Of a DNA stretch of 64,000 nt, positions 1 to 9,062 are shown piece by piece; the first letter of the stretch is position 1, and every line of letters starts with the position of its first letter. The notes beneath the pieces are model-generated. The model saw only the letters and a program-made list of their open reading frames with translations. It was not told where the DNA came from and did no database searches. The stretch is from positions 26,940 through 90,939 of the forward strand of contig NZ_JACJRE010000032.1 of assembly GCF_014697075.1 (NCBI RefSeq), in the 5' to 3' direction. A program made the translations under genes and the position numbers. This stretch comes from Tolypothrix sp. FACHB-123 (GTDB lineage: Bacteria > Cyanobacteriota > Cyanobacteriia > Cyanobacteriales > Nostocaceae).

Positions 1-228
1 TTTGATCTCGACCCCGATAATAGTATTGTCGAGGTGATTGTTCCTGATGAATTTCATGGAAAAACTATCACCGAACTGCAACTGCGTAACCGCTATGGGT
101 TGAATTTATTAGCTGTGAGTCATGATGGTAAATTTCTGATTAATCCCGAACCGACAAAGCGCTTAGAGCGGGGTACGGCGATGGTAGTGATTGGCCATAA
201 TAAAGATATTAATCGCTTACCTATTTAA
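1..228 (+). CDS. 3' end of a TrkA-C (RCK) domain potassium transport/channel protein (partial)
   Basis: An open frame runs in from the left edge and ends with TAA at 226-228. The 75 visible residues (FDLDPDNSIVEVIVPDEF at the start) look like a TrkA-C/RCK_C regulatory domain: a short beta strand, the GKTITELQLRNRYGLNLLAV helix-strand unit and the closing strand ending in MVVIGHNKDINRL. Such domains sit at the C-terminus of NAD-binding K+ uptake subunits (TrkA/KtrA) and of K+ channels, where they bind a regulatory ligand. The N-terminal Rossmann or channel part lies outside the window, so transporter subunit and channel cannot be told apart. Confidence 0.8.
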   Translation, partial: FDLDPDNSIVEVIVPDEFHGKTITELQLRNRYGLNLLAVSHDGKFLINPEPTKRLERGTAMVVIGHNKDINRLPI

Positions 229-842
229 TCTTGAGTTACAGCGAGCGATCGCATCTAGAATTACTTGCATCTTCATGGGGGACTGAGAATCATAGCCAAG
301 AATATCCCCCTTTCTACCTCGATATTTGCAGCCTTTCACCGTAATTTCCGTAATCCTGCAAACCTTATAACAATAATGTGCAGTTAATAACCTGTTACAT
401 AACCGAATTTTGAGCAACTTTTGCCTATCTTCAGATTTTCCTCATTTTTAAGATTTAATATTTATTCTTTTTGTTTATATTTATTAAATTTCCTAACTAA
501 ACATACTCAGATTTTCTTCATTTTTCCGGCTTAATATGACATCAATAAGGTAATTATCTCCATAAAAGATAGATTTGCCTTCAATCAATAGAAATAGCAT
601 CTTTTGGCGTATTTCTATTATTCCAAAAAAAAATATCATTGTTTCTACTGAAGATTATTCAAGTTATACAATGTATATTTTTAGTTACCCTAAGCAAAAT
701 ATACAAATATTTTCCGGTGATGTATGAGTGCAATTGTTGATACACCCAGAACACAGCACTCATGACTATGGGCAAAATATTTGTGTATATCTGCTGTCAT
801 AAAATTGAGGTCAATCAATAATTAATCCCTCAAACATGCGTT

Positions 843-863
843 CCTAAAGCTATTAGCTTTAGG
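843..863 (+). repeat. Perfect 9-bp inverted repeat (leader hairpin 1)
   Basis: CCTAAAGCT (843-851) and AGCTTTAGG (855-863) are perfect inverted arms around ATT, followed by TTATTTT. It lies about 95 bases before the first surface-protein gene. It could be a terminator for upstream transcription, a leader structure, or a dispersed palindromic repeat. Confidence 0.55.
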
Positions 864-906
864 TTATTTTAACTGGGCAATTTCTCACCGCATTGTAAAA
901 AAGAAA

Positions 907-926
907 TCCTGCGATCGCACGCAGGA
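907..926 (+). promoter_or_regulatory. Leader hairpin 2 containing an AGGA
   Basis: TCCTGCG (907-913) pairs with CGCAGGA (920-926) around ATCGCA; the loop side includes a HIP1 octamer. The downstream arm contains the only nearby AGGA before the first start codon. That AGGA is about 30 bases from the ATG at 958, so a direct role in ribosome binding is doubtful. Confidence 0.4.
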
Positions 927-957
927 CTAGTTTTGATTGAATATATACACTTCCATC

Positions 958-2820
958 ATGCCAAAAAAACAGAGATTTATCAAACAGTCTTCCAGGTTCT
1001 ACCGTGCCTTAGTAGCAACAGCATTATTAAGCAATGGCGTTTTCCAGTTTGTTGCGCCAGTCTTAGCGGAAGGAACCGCTGCGGGACAAACCATTAGTAA
1101 CACTGCGACTGCGACTTACGATAATCCTGACGATCCGACTACACCGCTCAATGCTACATCTAACACAGTTACCGTCACCGTAGCAGAAGTTGCTGGTGTA
1201 ACTGTGACCGATAATGCGCCGACATTTAAGACCGATGCCAACGGTGATGGTGACTATAATACTAACGATATCATTTACTTCAACTTCAGTGTAAAAAACA
1301 CTGGTAACGACCCTACCAAATTTGTTATTCCTGAATCGCCATTAGTGACAGATAACAATAGTGGAGTCACTCTAGGACAGCTTGATGGTAAAGTACAAAT
1401 CAATTACGGCGATGCCAATGGTTGGAACGATCTCCCCAGTGGTGGAGTCACAAACTCTGTTGCATCTGATGCGACTATTTCAGTACGTGTACCTGTAAAA
1501 ATATTGAACAATGGCGATCCGACAAATGGCGATCAAATCTCGGTTCAGTTAGGTGACACAACAAACAACGCTCAGAACATTGCAAGGACAACAAATGACG
1601 CCACTGACTTGTACACCCAAGATAACACAGGTACAGACAATGGTGATGCTTCTGCCAATCCGCCAGTGAACGGTGTTCGTGAAGCCAGTGATACCTCAAC
1701 CTTGACACTCACACTCAAAGCTTTATTAAATGGGCCTCAAGGCACACCAGCAGCAGATTATAATGGTGATAATAATCAAGACTTTACCAACAAATCTTCA
1801 GCCATAAATCCAGGTACAGCCCCCGGTAGTCTGATAGATCCTAATGCTGTCACCTTTAACAATACAATTCAGAATACTGGTACAGGTACTAACAACATTT
1901 CTTTATTACCCACACCACCAACGAATATAGCAGATTTGCCTAACAATACTGTAGTTACCATTAGCGCCAATAATGGTAATACAACAGCTACCTATACATA
2001 CAATAGTACTACTGGCGTTTTTACTTTTACTTCAGGAACAGGTGTTGTCGGAGGAAATCCTGTTAGTGCAACAAATCCTGTGCGGATTGATAACGTAGCA
2101 GCAGGCGATACAGCCCCTTACACTGTAGAGGTGAATTTACCGGCTAATACGCCACTGTCTACTGATATTGAGAAAGGCTTTCCAGTTCCCGTTACTGCTT
2201 TTGTAGATCTTAATTCTAATGCAGTAATTGATACTAGTGAACCAAGAAATATTACTATCGACAGGGTATACACTGGTTTCTTGAAGTTGGTTAAAAAATC
2301 TCGGATTCTCAAAGGTACTGGGCCAGATGTTGGCGCAGGTCAAGAGAATTTTGAATCCACACCAGCAGTCGATCCAGATGGTACAGGGCCTTTACCAGCT
2401 ACCGACCCCAATCCTGGTGTTAATGATGTACCTAGAACTCCTGCACCTGGAAACATTATTGAGTACCAAATTACCTCTAAGAACATTTCTGAGGCCCAAT
2501 CAGGTACAGGTAACAAGATTTTACAAGCTGCCAATGTACAGATTATAGAAGACGGCACCACTGGTGGTAATAACTGGGCGCTAGACAACAATACTAATAG
2601 TGAGATCGATACTAGTCATGTGACTGCCGATTCAGGTGGTGAAGAGATCGTTTACTACAATAATATTCCCCCAGCAATAGGTACAGCTCAGTCTGGCACA
2701 ACTGCGGCGACCAATGTTACTAAGTATGTAGTCAAAGTTACATCTGGCAATGTGACACCTCAAAGCACGGTAACATTCACTTTCCAAAGAAAGATTAGTG
2801 GTACTACAGCTACACCATAA
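958..2820 (+). CDS. Secreted Asn/Thr-rich surface protein with DUF11-like/fimbrial-type beta domains
   Basis: The product is 620 residues from the ATG at 958. A TTG seven codons upstream (937) is possible but adds nothing signal-like. Residues 1 to about 37 form a Sec signal peptide: KKQR start, a hydrophobic ALVATALLSNGVFQFVAPVLA stretch split by a few polar residues, and AEG at the likely cleavage site. The rest is rich in Asn, Thr, Gly and Asp, with recurring NTGNDPT and DTSTLTLTL-like strands typical of stacked extracellular beta-sandwiches of the DUF11/isopeptide-fimbrial class. DGNGDGDYN-like acidic loops could bind calcium. I see no membrane anchor, sorting signal or catalytic motif. 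It is the first gene of a six-gene same-strand run of exported proteins. Exact function is unknown; a structural or adhesive surface role is inferred. Confidence 0.75.
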   Translation: MPKKQRFIKQSSRFYRALVATALLSNGVFQFVAPVLAEGTAAGQTISNTATATYDNPDDPTTPLNATSNTVTVTVAEVAGVTVTDNAPTFKTDANGDGDYNTNDIIYFNFSVKNTGNDPTKFVIPESPLVTDNNSGVTLGQLDGKVQINYGDANGWNDLPSGGVTNSVASDATISVRVPVKILNNGDPTNGDQISVQLGDTTNNAQNIARTTNDATDLYTQDNTGTDNGDASANPPVNGVREASDTSTLTLTLKALLNGPQGTPAADYNGDNNQDFTNKSSAINPGTAPGSLIDPNAVTFNNTIQNTGTGTNNISLLPTPPTNIADLPNNTVVTISANNGNTTATYTYNSTTGVFTFTSGTGVVGGNPVSATNPVRIDNVAAGDTAPYTVEVNLPANTPLSTDIEKGFPVPVTAFVDLNSNAVIDTSEPRNITIDRVYTGFLKLVKKSRILKGTGPDVGAGQENFESTPAVDPDGTGPLPATDPNPGVNDVPRTPAPGNIIEYQITSKNISEAQSGTGNKILQAANVQIIEDGTTGGNNWALDNNTNSEIDTSHVTADSGGEEIVYYNNIPPAIGTAQSGTTAATNVTKYVVKVTSGNVTPQSTVTFTFQRKISGTTATP

Positions 2821-2832
2821 AGCAGTAATTCA

Positions 2833-2858
2833 GGGGCATCTTTTGCCAAAGATGTCCC
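2833..2858 (+). repeat. Intergenic 11-bp hairpin between surface genes 1 and 2
   Basis: GGGGCATCTTT and AAAGATGTCCC pair with one G-T wobble around TGCC. The sequence resembles dispersed Nostoc palindromes ending in CCCTAC. There is no T-tract, so it could lower read-through or stabilise the upstream mRNA rather than terminate. Confidence 0.5.
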
Positions 2859-2913
2859 TACTTACATAGCCAATTGATTGCAGACTTGAAAATTTTTGTA
2901 GCAGGAGATTAAG

Positions 2914-3483
2914 ATGAAACGTTTTTCCATGATCAGTATAGGCGCGATCGCACTGGTTGCAGGTATATCCTTTGCGGGTAAAATTCCTGTTGTTAGCAAT
3001 ATATTTCATGGTGAAGTTGCGATCGCGCAAAATGCCAAAAAAGCACCAGTTCAGTTGCGCTTAGAAGCAGAAAAGAAAGTAGTACAACAAGATAGCCAAG
3101 GTAAGCAAACAGTTACATGGCAAGCTTTGCAAGGCCAAGTAGTGGTACAGCCAGGAGATGTGTTGCGTTATACAGTTACTGGTGGTAACAATGGCGATAA
3201 AGCTGTCAAGAATCTCACCATCAATCAACCAATTCCCCAGGGAATGGTGTATGTACTGAAATCTGCTACCGTCAACAATAAACAAGGCGCAAAGATTACC
3301 TACAGCATTGATGGCGGACGCAGCTTTGTCGAAGAACCGACAATCAAAGTCACTCTTGCTAATGGTAAACAAGAAACTCGTCCAGCACCAGCAACAGCTT
3401 ACACCCATATCCGTTGGAATTTTGGCTCATCTGTTGCTGCTAGAGAGATAGTAAAGGGTTCTTATCAAGTTCAAGTACGCTAG
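2914..3483 (+). CDS. Small secreted single-domain DUF11 protein
   Basis: This 189-residue protein starts at an ATG preceded by AGGAG (2902-2906). An N-terminal signal peptide (about residues 1-33, ending near GEVAIAQNA) is followed by one DUF11-type domain. The core motif QPGDVLRYTVTGGNNGDKAV is the usual PGD..xYT..xxNxG pattern, and it is followed by IPQGMVYVLKSA, corresponding to the P.G..y...s strand. No anchor is visible. DUF11 domains are beta-sandwiches found in large extracellular proteins. A one-domain secreted version beside a predicted outer-membrane barrel gene could be a subunit or a cap of a surface assembly, which is an inference from context. Confidence 0.8.
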   Translation: MKRFSMISIGAIALVAGISFAGKIPVVSNIFHGEVAIAQNAKKAPVQLRLEAEKKVVQQDSQGKQTVTWQALQGQVVVQPGDVLRYTVTGGNNGDKAVKNLTINQPIPQGMVYVLKSATVNNKQGAKITYSIDGGRSFVEEPTIKVTLANGKQETRPAPATAYTHIRWNFGSSVAAREIVKGSYQVQVR

Positions 3484-3578
3484 GGGCAGAGAAAGGAGAG
3501 GGGGTAGAGGGGACAAATGCCCCATACCCAATGACTAATTACAAATTATTTAGTTAACTTGAACAGGAGAAAAATTCA

Positions 3579-5105
3579 GTGCGCCGTCAAAGTTTGCAAC
3601 ATCAGATTTCTGATGGTGGCTGGTTTAAGCGGTTTGCGACAACCATTTTATTAGGAAGTTTTTTACAGAGTCCAATACCTGTTTTTGCTCAAATTAATAA
3701 TGGGATTGCCTCTACAGCAATCAATAACCAAGCTACATATACTTATACAGATCCAAGTAGTCAATATACATTTCAAGGGACTTCTGGTTTAAATCAGGCT
3801 GATTCTAAACCATTAATTGACCCATTAGGAAGAATCCTTGGTTGTGGTGGGCAAAAGTTACCTAATTATCAAGGATTTTCTGTAGCTTTGTATGAACCAT
3901 TAGCTAGCGATCCACTAGGTACGGAACTAGGACAATTAGTATCGTTAACCAGAACAGAAATACCGGATATTCCTAATAATAATATTTCCAAAGGCATTAA
4001 CCCAAATGCCGACAATGTTAACCCCTTTTCGCTGACAGATGCGACTGAGGGATATTACAACTTCTTATTCGATCAAGACAAGGGACAAGCCGATCAAGGT
4101 AAAACTTATATTTTGGTAGTCAATCCACCTGCCAACTCTATTTATACCCAAAGACGCATTAAATTAACAATTGTTAGTAACACAGGTGAAGGTAGTAACA
4201 GGCTGGTTCAATATACAGCTACTTCTCTCGATGGTTTACCAATCAGCGTTCAAGGTACAACCCAGCTCAGTGATACGGTTTTAATCTCCGATGCTGAACG
4301 CATTGGACTAGATTTATTACCGATGCAACTGGATTTAGGTATGTGTCAAACACAACAGTTGCAAATTATTAAAACAGCCGATCGCGCTGCTGCTGAACCT
4401 GGAGATACGGTAATTTATCGCCTATCTCTCAAAAATGTTGCTGACAGTACATTAGATAATATAGTAGTTAATGATACTTTACCTCTAGGCTTCAAATTTC
4501 TGCCGCAATCGGTGCGGGGTGAGGCTAATGGTCAAGCAATCACCTTTACCGCCGAAACTAGTGGATCGGAAATTATTCTGCGGACTACAGAAGCGATCGC
4601 ACCTGGTAGCATTATCAATATAGCCTACGCTACCCAATTGACACCTGATGCGGTGCGCGGTTCAGGGCGCAATTCAGCAATTGTTAACGCCCAACGCATA
4701 GACAACGATTTCCCTGTCAAAGATGGGCCAGCTACTCACTCTTTAAAAATTCGGCCGGGAATTGTCTCTGATTGCGGTACGATTATCGGTCGGGTTTTCG
4801 TAGACAAAAATTTTGATGGCGAACAACAACCAGGCGAACCAGGCGTACCGAATGCAGTGATTTTCTTGGAAGATGGGAACCGCATCACCACAGATCCCAA
4901 TGGTTTGTTTTCCCTCGCCAACGTTTTACCAGGAAACCACACAGGCGTTCTCGATTTGAGTAGTCTTCCTGGCTATACCCTTGCACCTAATGTCCGCTTC
5001 CGCGAACGCAATAGCCAATCTCGGTTAGTGCGTTTAGAACCTGGTGGTATGGTACGCATGAACTTTGCAGTCACTCCCACCTTTAACTCAGAGGTGAAGA
5101 AATGA
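3579..5105 (+). CDS. Secreted protein with DUF11 and SdrD-B-like domains
   Basis: The product has 508 residues from a GTG start with AGGAG ten bases upstream (3564-3568). A signal peptide ends near residue 38 (SPIPVFAQ). Residues of about 40-260 are an unassigned beta-rich region beginning with an NNQATYTYTDPSS element like the start of gene 1. About 265-395 is a DUF11 domain (AAEPGDTVIYRLSLKNVADS, then LPLGFKFLPQSV). About 400-490 is an SdrD-B/carboxypeptidase-regulatory-like domain: IIGRVFVDKNFDGEQQPGEP with Asp/Asn calcium-type ligands, then the DPNGLFSLANVLPG loop. Its TGA overlaps the next ATG (ATGA at 5102-5105), so it is translationally coupled to the predicted barrel gene. This strongly suggests that the two products work together at the outer membrane. 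Confidence 0.8.
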   Translation: MRRQSLQHQISDGGWFKRFATTILLGSFLQSPIPVFAQINNGIASTAINNQATYTYTDPSSQYTFQGTSGLNQADSKPLIDPLGRILGCGGQKLPNYQGFSVALYEPLASDPLGTELGQLVSLTRTEIPDIPNNNISKGINPNADNVNPFSLTDATEGYYNFLFDQDKGQADQGKTYILVVNPPANSIYTQRRIKLTIVSNTGEGSNRLVQYTATSLDGLPISVQGTTQLSDTVLISDAERIGLDLLPMQLDLGMCQTQQLQIIKTADRAAAEPGDTVIYRLSLKNVADSTLDNIVVNDTLPLGFKFLPQSVRGEANGQAITFTAETSGSEIILRTTEAIAPGSIINIAYATQLTPDAVRGSGRNSAIVNAQRIDNDFPVKDGPATHSLKIRPGIVSDCGTIIGRVFVDKNFDGEQQPGEPGVPNAVIFLEDGNRITTDPNGLFSLANVLPGNHTGVLDLSSLPGYTLAPNVRFRERNSQSRLVRLEPGGMVRMNFAVTPTFNSEVKK

Positions 5106-8100
5106 AAACCAGACTGCACCATACTCATCTTGTCAATTTGCAATTAATCGCGGCTGTAGCTGGGACTGTAAGTGTAATTCTATATCCGGCGATCGCAAAA
5201 GCAGAAAATACTCCGATTATTCAAGAACAACAGAACTTTAGTGACGGAGAAATATCCTCTTTAGTAACAAACAAGTTAGAGGTTGAAGACAGCACCAAGG
5301 TGGAAAATAAACAACTACCAGCCACCTTTGCGAGTTTGTCCGAGGACTTAAACCGTTGCAACACCAAGGTGACATCAGAAATTACAGAGCAAAAAACCTC
5401 TTCCCTCTGTTCACCATCCGCAACAGAAGCCGTTGGTATACAACCGTTTCAACCAGCAGATGAGATTCAATTATCTAGAGGTTTACAGCAAGTAGCATCC
5501 GATCAACAATTACCCACTGGTACAATACAACCATTTCAACCAGCAGCTGAGATTCAATTATCTAGAGGTTTACAGCAAGTAGCAGCTGATAGCGAAAATT
5601 TATCTGTTACGGCTGGTATCCAACCCTTCCAAGCAACATCTGATATTAAGTTACCTAGAGGCTTAGAAAAAATCGCCAATGGGACACAAACATCTACACC
5701 AGATATAACTACCAGCGTTAAAATCCTCACTCCCACACCTGATGAAATACTTGATGTGGCAGCTACTACAGTAATTCTCGAATTTTCTGAAGGAGCCAAG
5801 ATAGAATTACGAGTCAATGGACAGTTAGTCGATCCTTCACAAATTGGACGTACAGCTACTGATTCCGCAACTAAATTAGTTACGCAGACATGGTATGGGG
5901 TTTCTTTAAAGGAAGGGGAAAATACCATTACTGCTCAAATTGTCGGTTCAACTGCACTGGCTGTAAGTAGGCGCGTGATGGTGCGGGGAACACCCACACA
6001 GATAAAGTTAGAAACTGTAGAGGCGCGGATTCCCGCAGATGGGCGTTCTACAGCCACAATCAAAGGAAAGTTGTTAGATGCGAATAACAACCCTTCTAAA
6101 TGGGATACTGTTGTTACTTTAGCCGCTAATGCTGGGGAGTTTATCGGTGCAGATTTTAAACCCGATCAACCAGGATTTCAGGTAGAGGTGAAGCAAGGAG
6201 AATTTACAGCCAAGCTGAAATCTAGTTTAAATGCGCAGACAGTAACTATTAAAGCTAATGTTAATCAGTTAGAAGCTTTTACCAGCTTACAATTTGAAAC
6301 CGCTTTGCGTCCGAGTATTTTGACTGGGGTAGTAGATTTGCGTTTCGGGGCTAGAGGTACGAATTATTACGGTAGTTTCCGTGATTTTCTCCCCCCAAAC
6401 AAAGACAATAGTACTCAGTTAGACTTTCATTCAGCAGTATTTGCTACAGGTGCGATCGGTGAATGGTTGTTTACTGGTGCATACAATAGTTCTCGCACTC
6501 TGAACGAAGACTGCAACTGTGATAATCGCCTATTTCGCAGTAACCAATTCAGCGAACAAAACTATCCTGTATATGGCGATAGTTCCAAAGTAGAGGTGCT
6601 TACACCCTCTATTGATAGCGTATTTGTACGTTTAGAGCGTTCTACAAAGATTCCTGGTGCTAGCCCCGATTATGCTATGTGGGGTGACTACAATACTGAG
6701 GAATTTGCCCGTTCTTCACAGCAATTTACAGCAATTACTCGTCAACTCCACGGTTTTAAAGCCAATTACAACTTAGGGAATTTCCAATTTACTGGATTCT
6801 ACGGTAACAATTTAGAGGGTTTTCAACGGGATACCATTGCCCCTGACGGTACTAGCGGTTATTATTTCCTATCTCGCCGCATCTTGCTACCAGGAAGCGA
6901 AAATGTCTTTTTAGAATTAGAAGAATTGAATCGTCCGGGTACTGTTTTGCGACGCCAGCAGTTAAACCGAGGCCCAGACTATGAAATCGACTACGATCGC
7001 GGAACTTTATTATTCCGTCAACCAATTCTGCGTACAGATGTTGATGAATACGGTCAGGTTTTAGTACGGCGAATTGTTGTTACCTATCAATATGATAGCA
7101 AGGACTCCAACAGCAATATTTATGCGGCGCGTCTGCAATATAACTTTTCTCGCAACTTTAATAGTGAAAGTTGGATCGGCGCAACCTATATTAAAGAAAA
7201 TCAAGGAGTGCGTAGTTTTGAACTCTACGGTGCAGATGCCATTATTACTCTAGGTTCTCAGGGTAAGGTAATCGCTGAATATGCCCATTCCAGTAATGAC
7301 TCTGATGTCATGGGTAAAGTTAATGGTGCAGCTTATCGTGTAGAAGCCGAAGGACAGATTTTACCGGGTATCCAAGGTCGTGCTTATTATCGGTTTGCCG
7401 ATACTGGCTTTGCTAATAATGCCACAATTAGCTTTGTTCCCGGTCAAACTCGCTATGGCGCGCAAGTTACAGGTAAAGTTTCTTCAACGACAAATGTGCG
7501 ATTGCAATATGACCATGAAGATAATTTTGGCATTGCACCCCAACCTTTAGATACCTTTGAAGAATTATTTTCACCCCGTGCGCAAGCAGTTCCCGGAAGT
7601 AAGGTTGATAACTCCTTAACAACAATTTCCGCCGGAATTCAACAAAAAATCGGTACTGTTACTGCTGATGTGGAATGGATTCATCGCAATCGGGAAGATA
7701 GAATGGCTACAAATAACCTACGTAGTAATTCTGACCAACTGCGATCGCGTCTGACTATTCCCATAGCCAAAAACCTGACTTTCCAAGCGCAAAATGAACT
7801 AACTTTATCTGCTTCTAAAGATGCTGTCTATCCAGACCGGACAATTTTTGGTTTGAATTGGGCTGTCCTTCCTGGGATTAATGTTAGCCTCGCACAACAA
7901 TTTTACAGTGGCGGTCAACTTTCTGGTAACTCTATTACTAGCCTTAGTGTCAACGGAGAACACAAACTCGGTACAGATACCACTATCACCGGTCGTTACT
8001 CAATTTTGGGTGGTGCTAATGAAATCACAACCCAAGGCGCAATTGGTTTAAATAATCGCTGGACTATTGCTCCTGGTTTGCGGTTAAATTTGGCTTACGA

Positions 8101-9022
8101 ACATGTATTTGGTAGTTTCTTCCAACGCACTGGCGCAGGTCAGCAATTTGCCCAACCTTTTGCCCCCGGTCAAAGCGCTTCTTCCATTGGGTTTAATGGT
8201 GGCGATAGTTACAGTGTTGGCCTAGAATACACTGATAACCCTGATTTTCAAGCCAGCGCCCGCTACGAACATCGTAGTTCCTCTGGTGGTTCTAATACCG
8301 TCATCTCAGCCGCAGCTACGGGGAAAATTTCTCCGTCTCTGACAGCTTTGGCACGTTATCAACAAGCAAATTCTGCTAATCAACGGCTGACAGGATTAGG
8401 AGATACAGTCAACCTGAAGGTGGGTTTAGCTTATCGCGACCTCAACGACGATAAATTTAACGCCCTCTTGCGTTATGAATATCGTCAAAATCCCGCAACT
8501 ACGCCTGACACTATCCTTTTAGGTAGCGGTACGGGTTCAGAGGATCATACCTTTGCACTAGAAGCTATTTATGCACCTAACTGGCAATGGGAATTCTACG
8601 GCAAATATGCTCTGCGTCACAGTACCTCTTACCTAGCTAACGATTTAGTTGGTACGAATACGGTCAATCTGGCACAATTTCGCGCTACCTATCGCCTGGG
8701 ATACAGCATGGATTTGGTAGGTGAGGCGCGGGTAATTAATCAATCTACTTACACCGAAACAGGCTTTGTAATTGAAGCGGGTTATTATCTTAGTCCTAAT
8801 TTGCGCTTGGCTGCTGGTTATGTATTTGGCAAAGTCGATGACCGCGATTTCTCCGGTACACGTTCCGCAGGTGGTGCTTATTTGGGTTTAACACTCAAAC
8901 TCAACGAATTATTTGATGGTTTTGGACAGCAAAAAATTGCGCCACCCCAGCAACAAGAATCTGTAGTGCAACGAGTGGAAAAAAATTCAAAATTAGGAAA
9001 TATCAAGACAAAAATGCTGTAA
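5102..9022 (+). CDS. Predicted outer-membrane beta-barrel protein with Ig-like/invasin-type N-terminal domains
   Basis: This 1306-residue protein has a signal peptide (residues 1 to about 35, AVAGTVSVILYPAIAKA). Residues of about 112-197 hold three copies of a short repeat around IQPFQPADEIQLSRGLQQVA. About 205-300 is an Ig-like segment with an RVNGQLVDPSQIG element. About 300-400 is an invasin/Big_1-like domain with the pattern IPADGRSTATIKGKLLDANN. From about 405 onward, alternating aromatic strands and polar loops look like a large outer-membrane barrel. The element GPDYEIDYDRGTLLFRQPI is shared with other large bacterial outer-membrane proteins of unclear function. I see no TonB box or plug domain, so a TonB-receptor label would be unsupported. 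It overlaps the upstream DUF11/SdrD-B gene by four bases. An export or anchoring role for neighbouring secreted proteins is inferred. Confidence 0.75.
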   Translation: MKTRLHHTHLVNLQLIAAVAGTVSVILYPAIAKAENTPIIQEQQNFSDGEISSLVTNKLEVEDSTKVENKQLPATFASLSEDLNRCNTKVTSEITEQKTSSLCSPSATEAVGIQPFQPADEIQLSRGLQQVASDQQLPTGTIQPFQPAAEIQLSRGLQQVAADSENLSVTAGIQPFQATSDIKLPRGLEKIANGTQTSTPDITTSVKILTPTPDEILDVAATTVILEFSEGAKIELRVNGQLVDPSQIGRTATDSATKLVTQTWYGVSLKEGENTITAQIVGSTALAVSRRVMVRGTPTQIKLETVEARIPADGRSTATIKGKLLDANNNPSKWDTVVTLAANAGEFIGADFKPDQPGFQVEVKQGEFTAKLKSSLNAQTVTIKANVNQLEAFTSLQFETALRPSILTGVVDLRFGARGTNYYGSFRDFLPPNKDNSTQLDFHSAVFATGAIGEWLFTGAYNSSRTLNEDCNCDNRLFRSNQFSEQNYPVYGDSSKVEVLTPSIDSVFVRLERSTKIPGASPDYAMWGDYNTEEFARSSQQFTAITRQLHGFKANYNLGNFQFTGFYGNNLEGFQRDTIAPDGTSGYYFLSRRILLPGSENVFLELEELNRPGTVLRRQQLNRGPDYEIDYDRGTLLFRQPILRTDVDEYGQVLVRRIVVTYQYDSKDSNSNIYAARLQYNFSRNFNSESWIGATYIKENQGVRSFELYGADAIITLGSQGKVIAEYAHSSNDSDVMGKVNGAAYRVEAEGQILPGIQGRAYYRFADTGFANNATISFVPGQTRYGAQVTGKVSSTTNVRLQYDHEDNFGIAPQPLDTFEELFSPRAQAVPGSKVDNSLTTISAGIQQKIGTVTADVEWIHRNREDRMATNNLRSNSDQLRSRLTIPIAKNLTFQAQNELTLSASKDAVYPDRTIFGLNWAVLPGINVSLAQQFYSGGQLSGNSITSLSVNGEHKLGTDTTITGRYSILGGANEITTQGAIGLNNRWTIAPGLRLNLAYEHVFGSFFQRTGAGQQFAQPFAPGQSASSIGFNGGDSYSVGLEYTDNPDFQASARYEHRSSSGGSNTVISAAATGKISPSLTALARYQQANSANQRLTGLGDTVNLKVGLAYRDLNDDKFNALLRYEYRQNPATTPDTILLGSGTGSEDHTFALEAIYAPNWQWEFYGKYALRHSTSYLANDLVGTNTVNLAQFRATYRLGYSMDLVGEARVINQSTYTETGFVIEAGYYLSPNLRLAAGYVFGKVDDRDFSGTRSAGGAYLGLTLKLNELFDGFGQQKIAPPQQQESVVQRVEKNSKLGNIKTKML
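5435..5690 (+). repeat. Three in-frame repeats encoding IQPFQP...RGL units
   Basis: Within the predicted barrel gene, three units start near 5435, 5521 and 5613. They encode IQPFQPADEIQLSRGLQQVA, IQPFQPAAEIQLSRGLQQVA and a diverged IQPFQATSDIKLPRGLEKIA. The first two are nearly identical in DNA, so one duplication is recent. The repeats lie between the signal peptide and the first Ig-like domain, which would be periplasmic if the predicted topology is right. Confidence 0.8.
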
Positions 9023-9062
9023 AGTTATCTATTTTTCAGATTTTAGATGAAAAGTTAAATAT

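Larger units (their letters stand above)
229..957. other. 729-bp AT-rich intergenic region before the surface-protein cluster
   Basis: I see no convincing gene here. A short minus-strand frame (217-417) has no recognisable domain and overlaps the potassium-transport gene. The last 115 bases hold two hairpins, listed separately. The middle is very AT-rich and may carry the promoter of the downstream cluster, but I cannot assign -35/-10 boxes with confidence. Confidence 0.6.

Noticed and set aside
217-417. Short minus-strand frame after the potassium-transport gene.
   Set aside because: Overlaps the TrkA-C stop, no recognisable motif, poor composition; treated as non-coding.
5102-9022. TonB-dependent receptor call for the large barrel.
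   Set aside because: No TonB box or plug domain can be seen; only the barrel and Ig-like domains.
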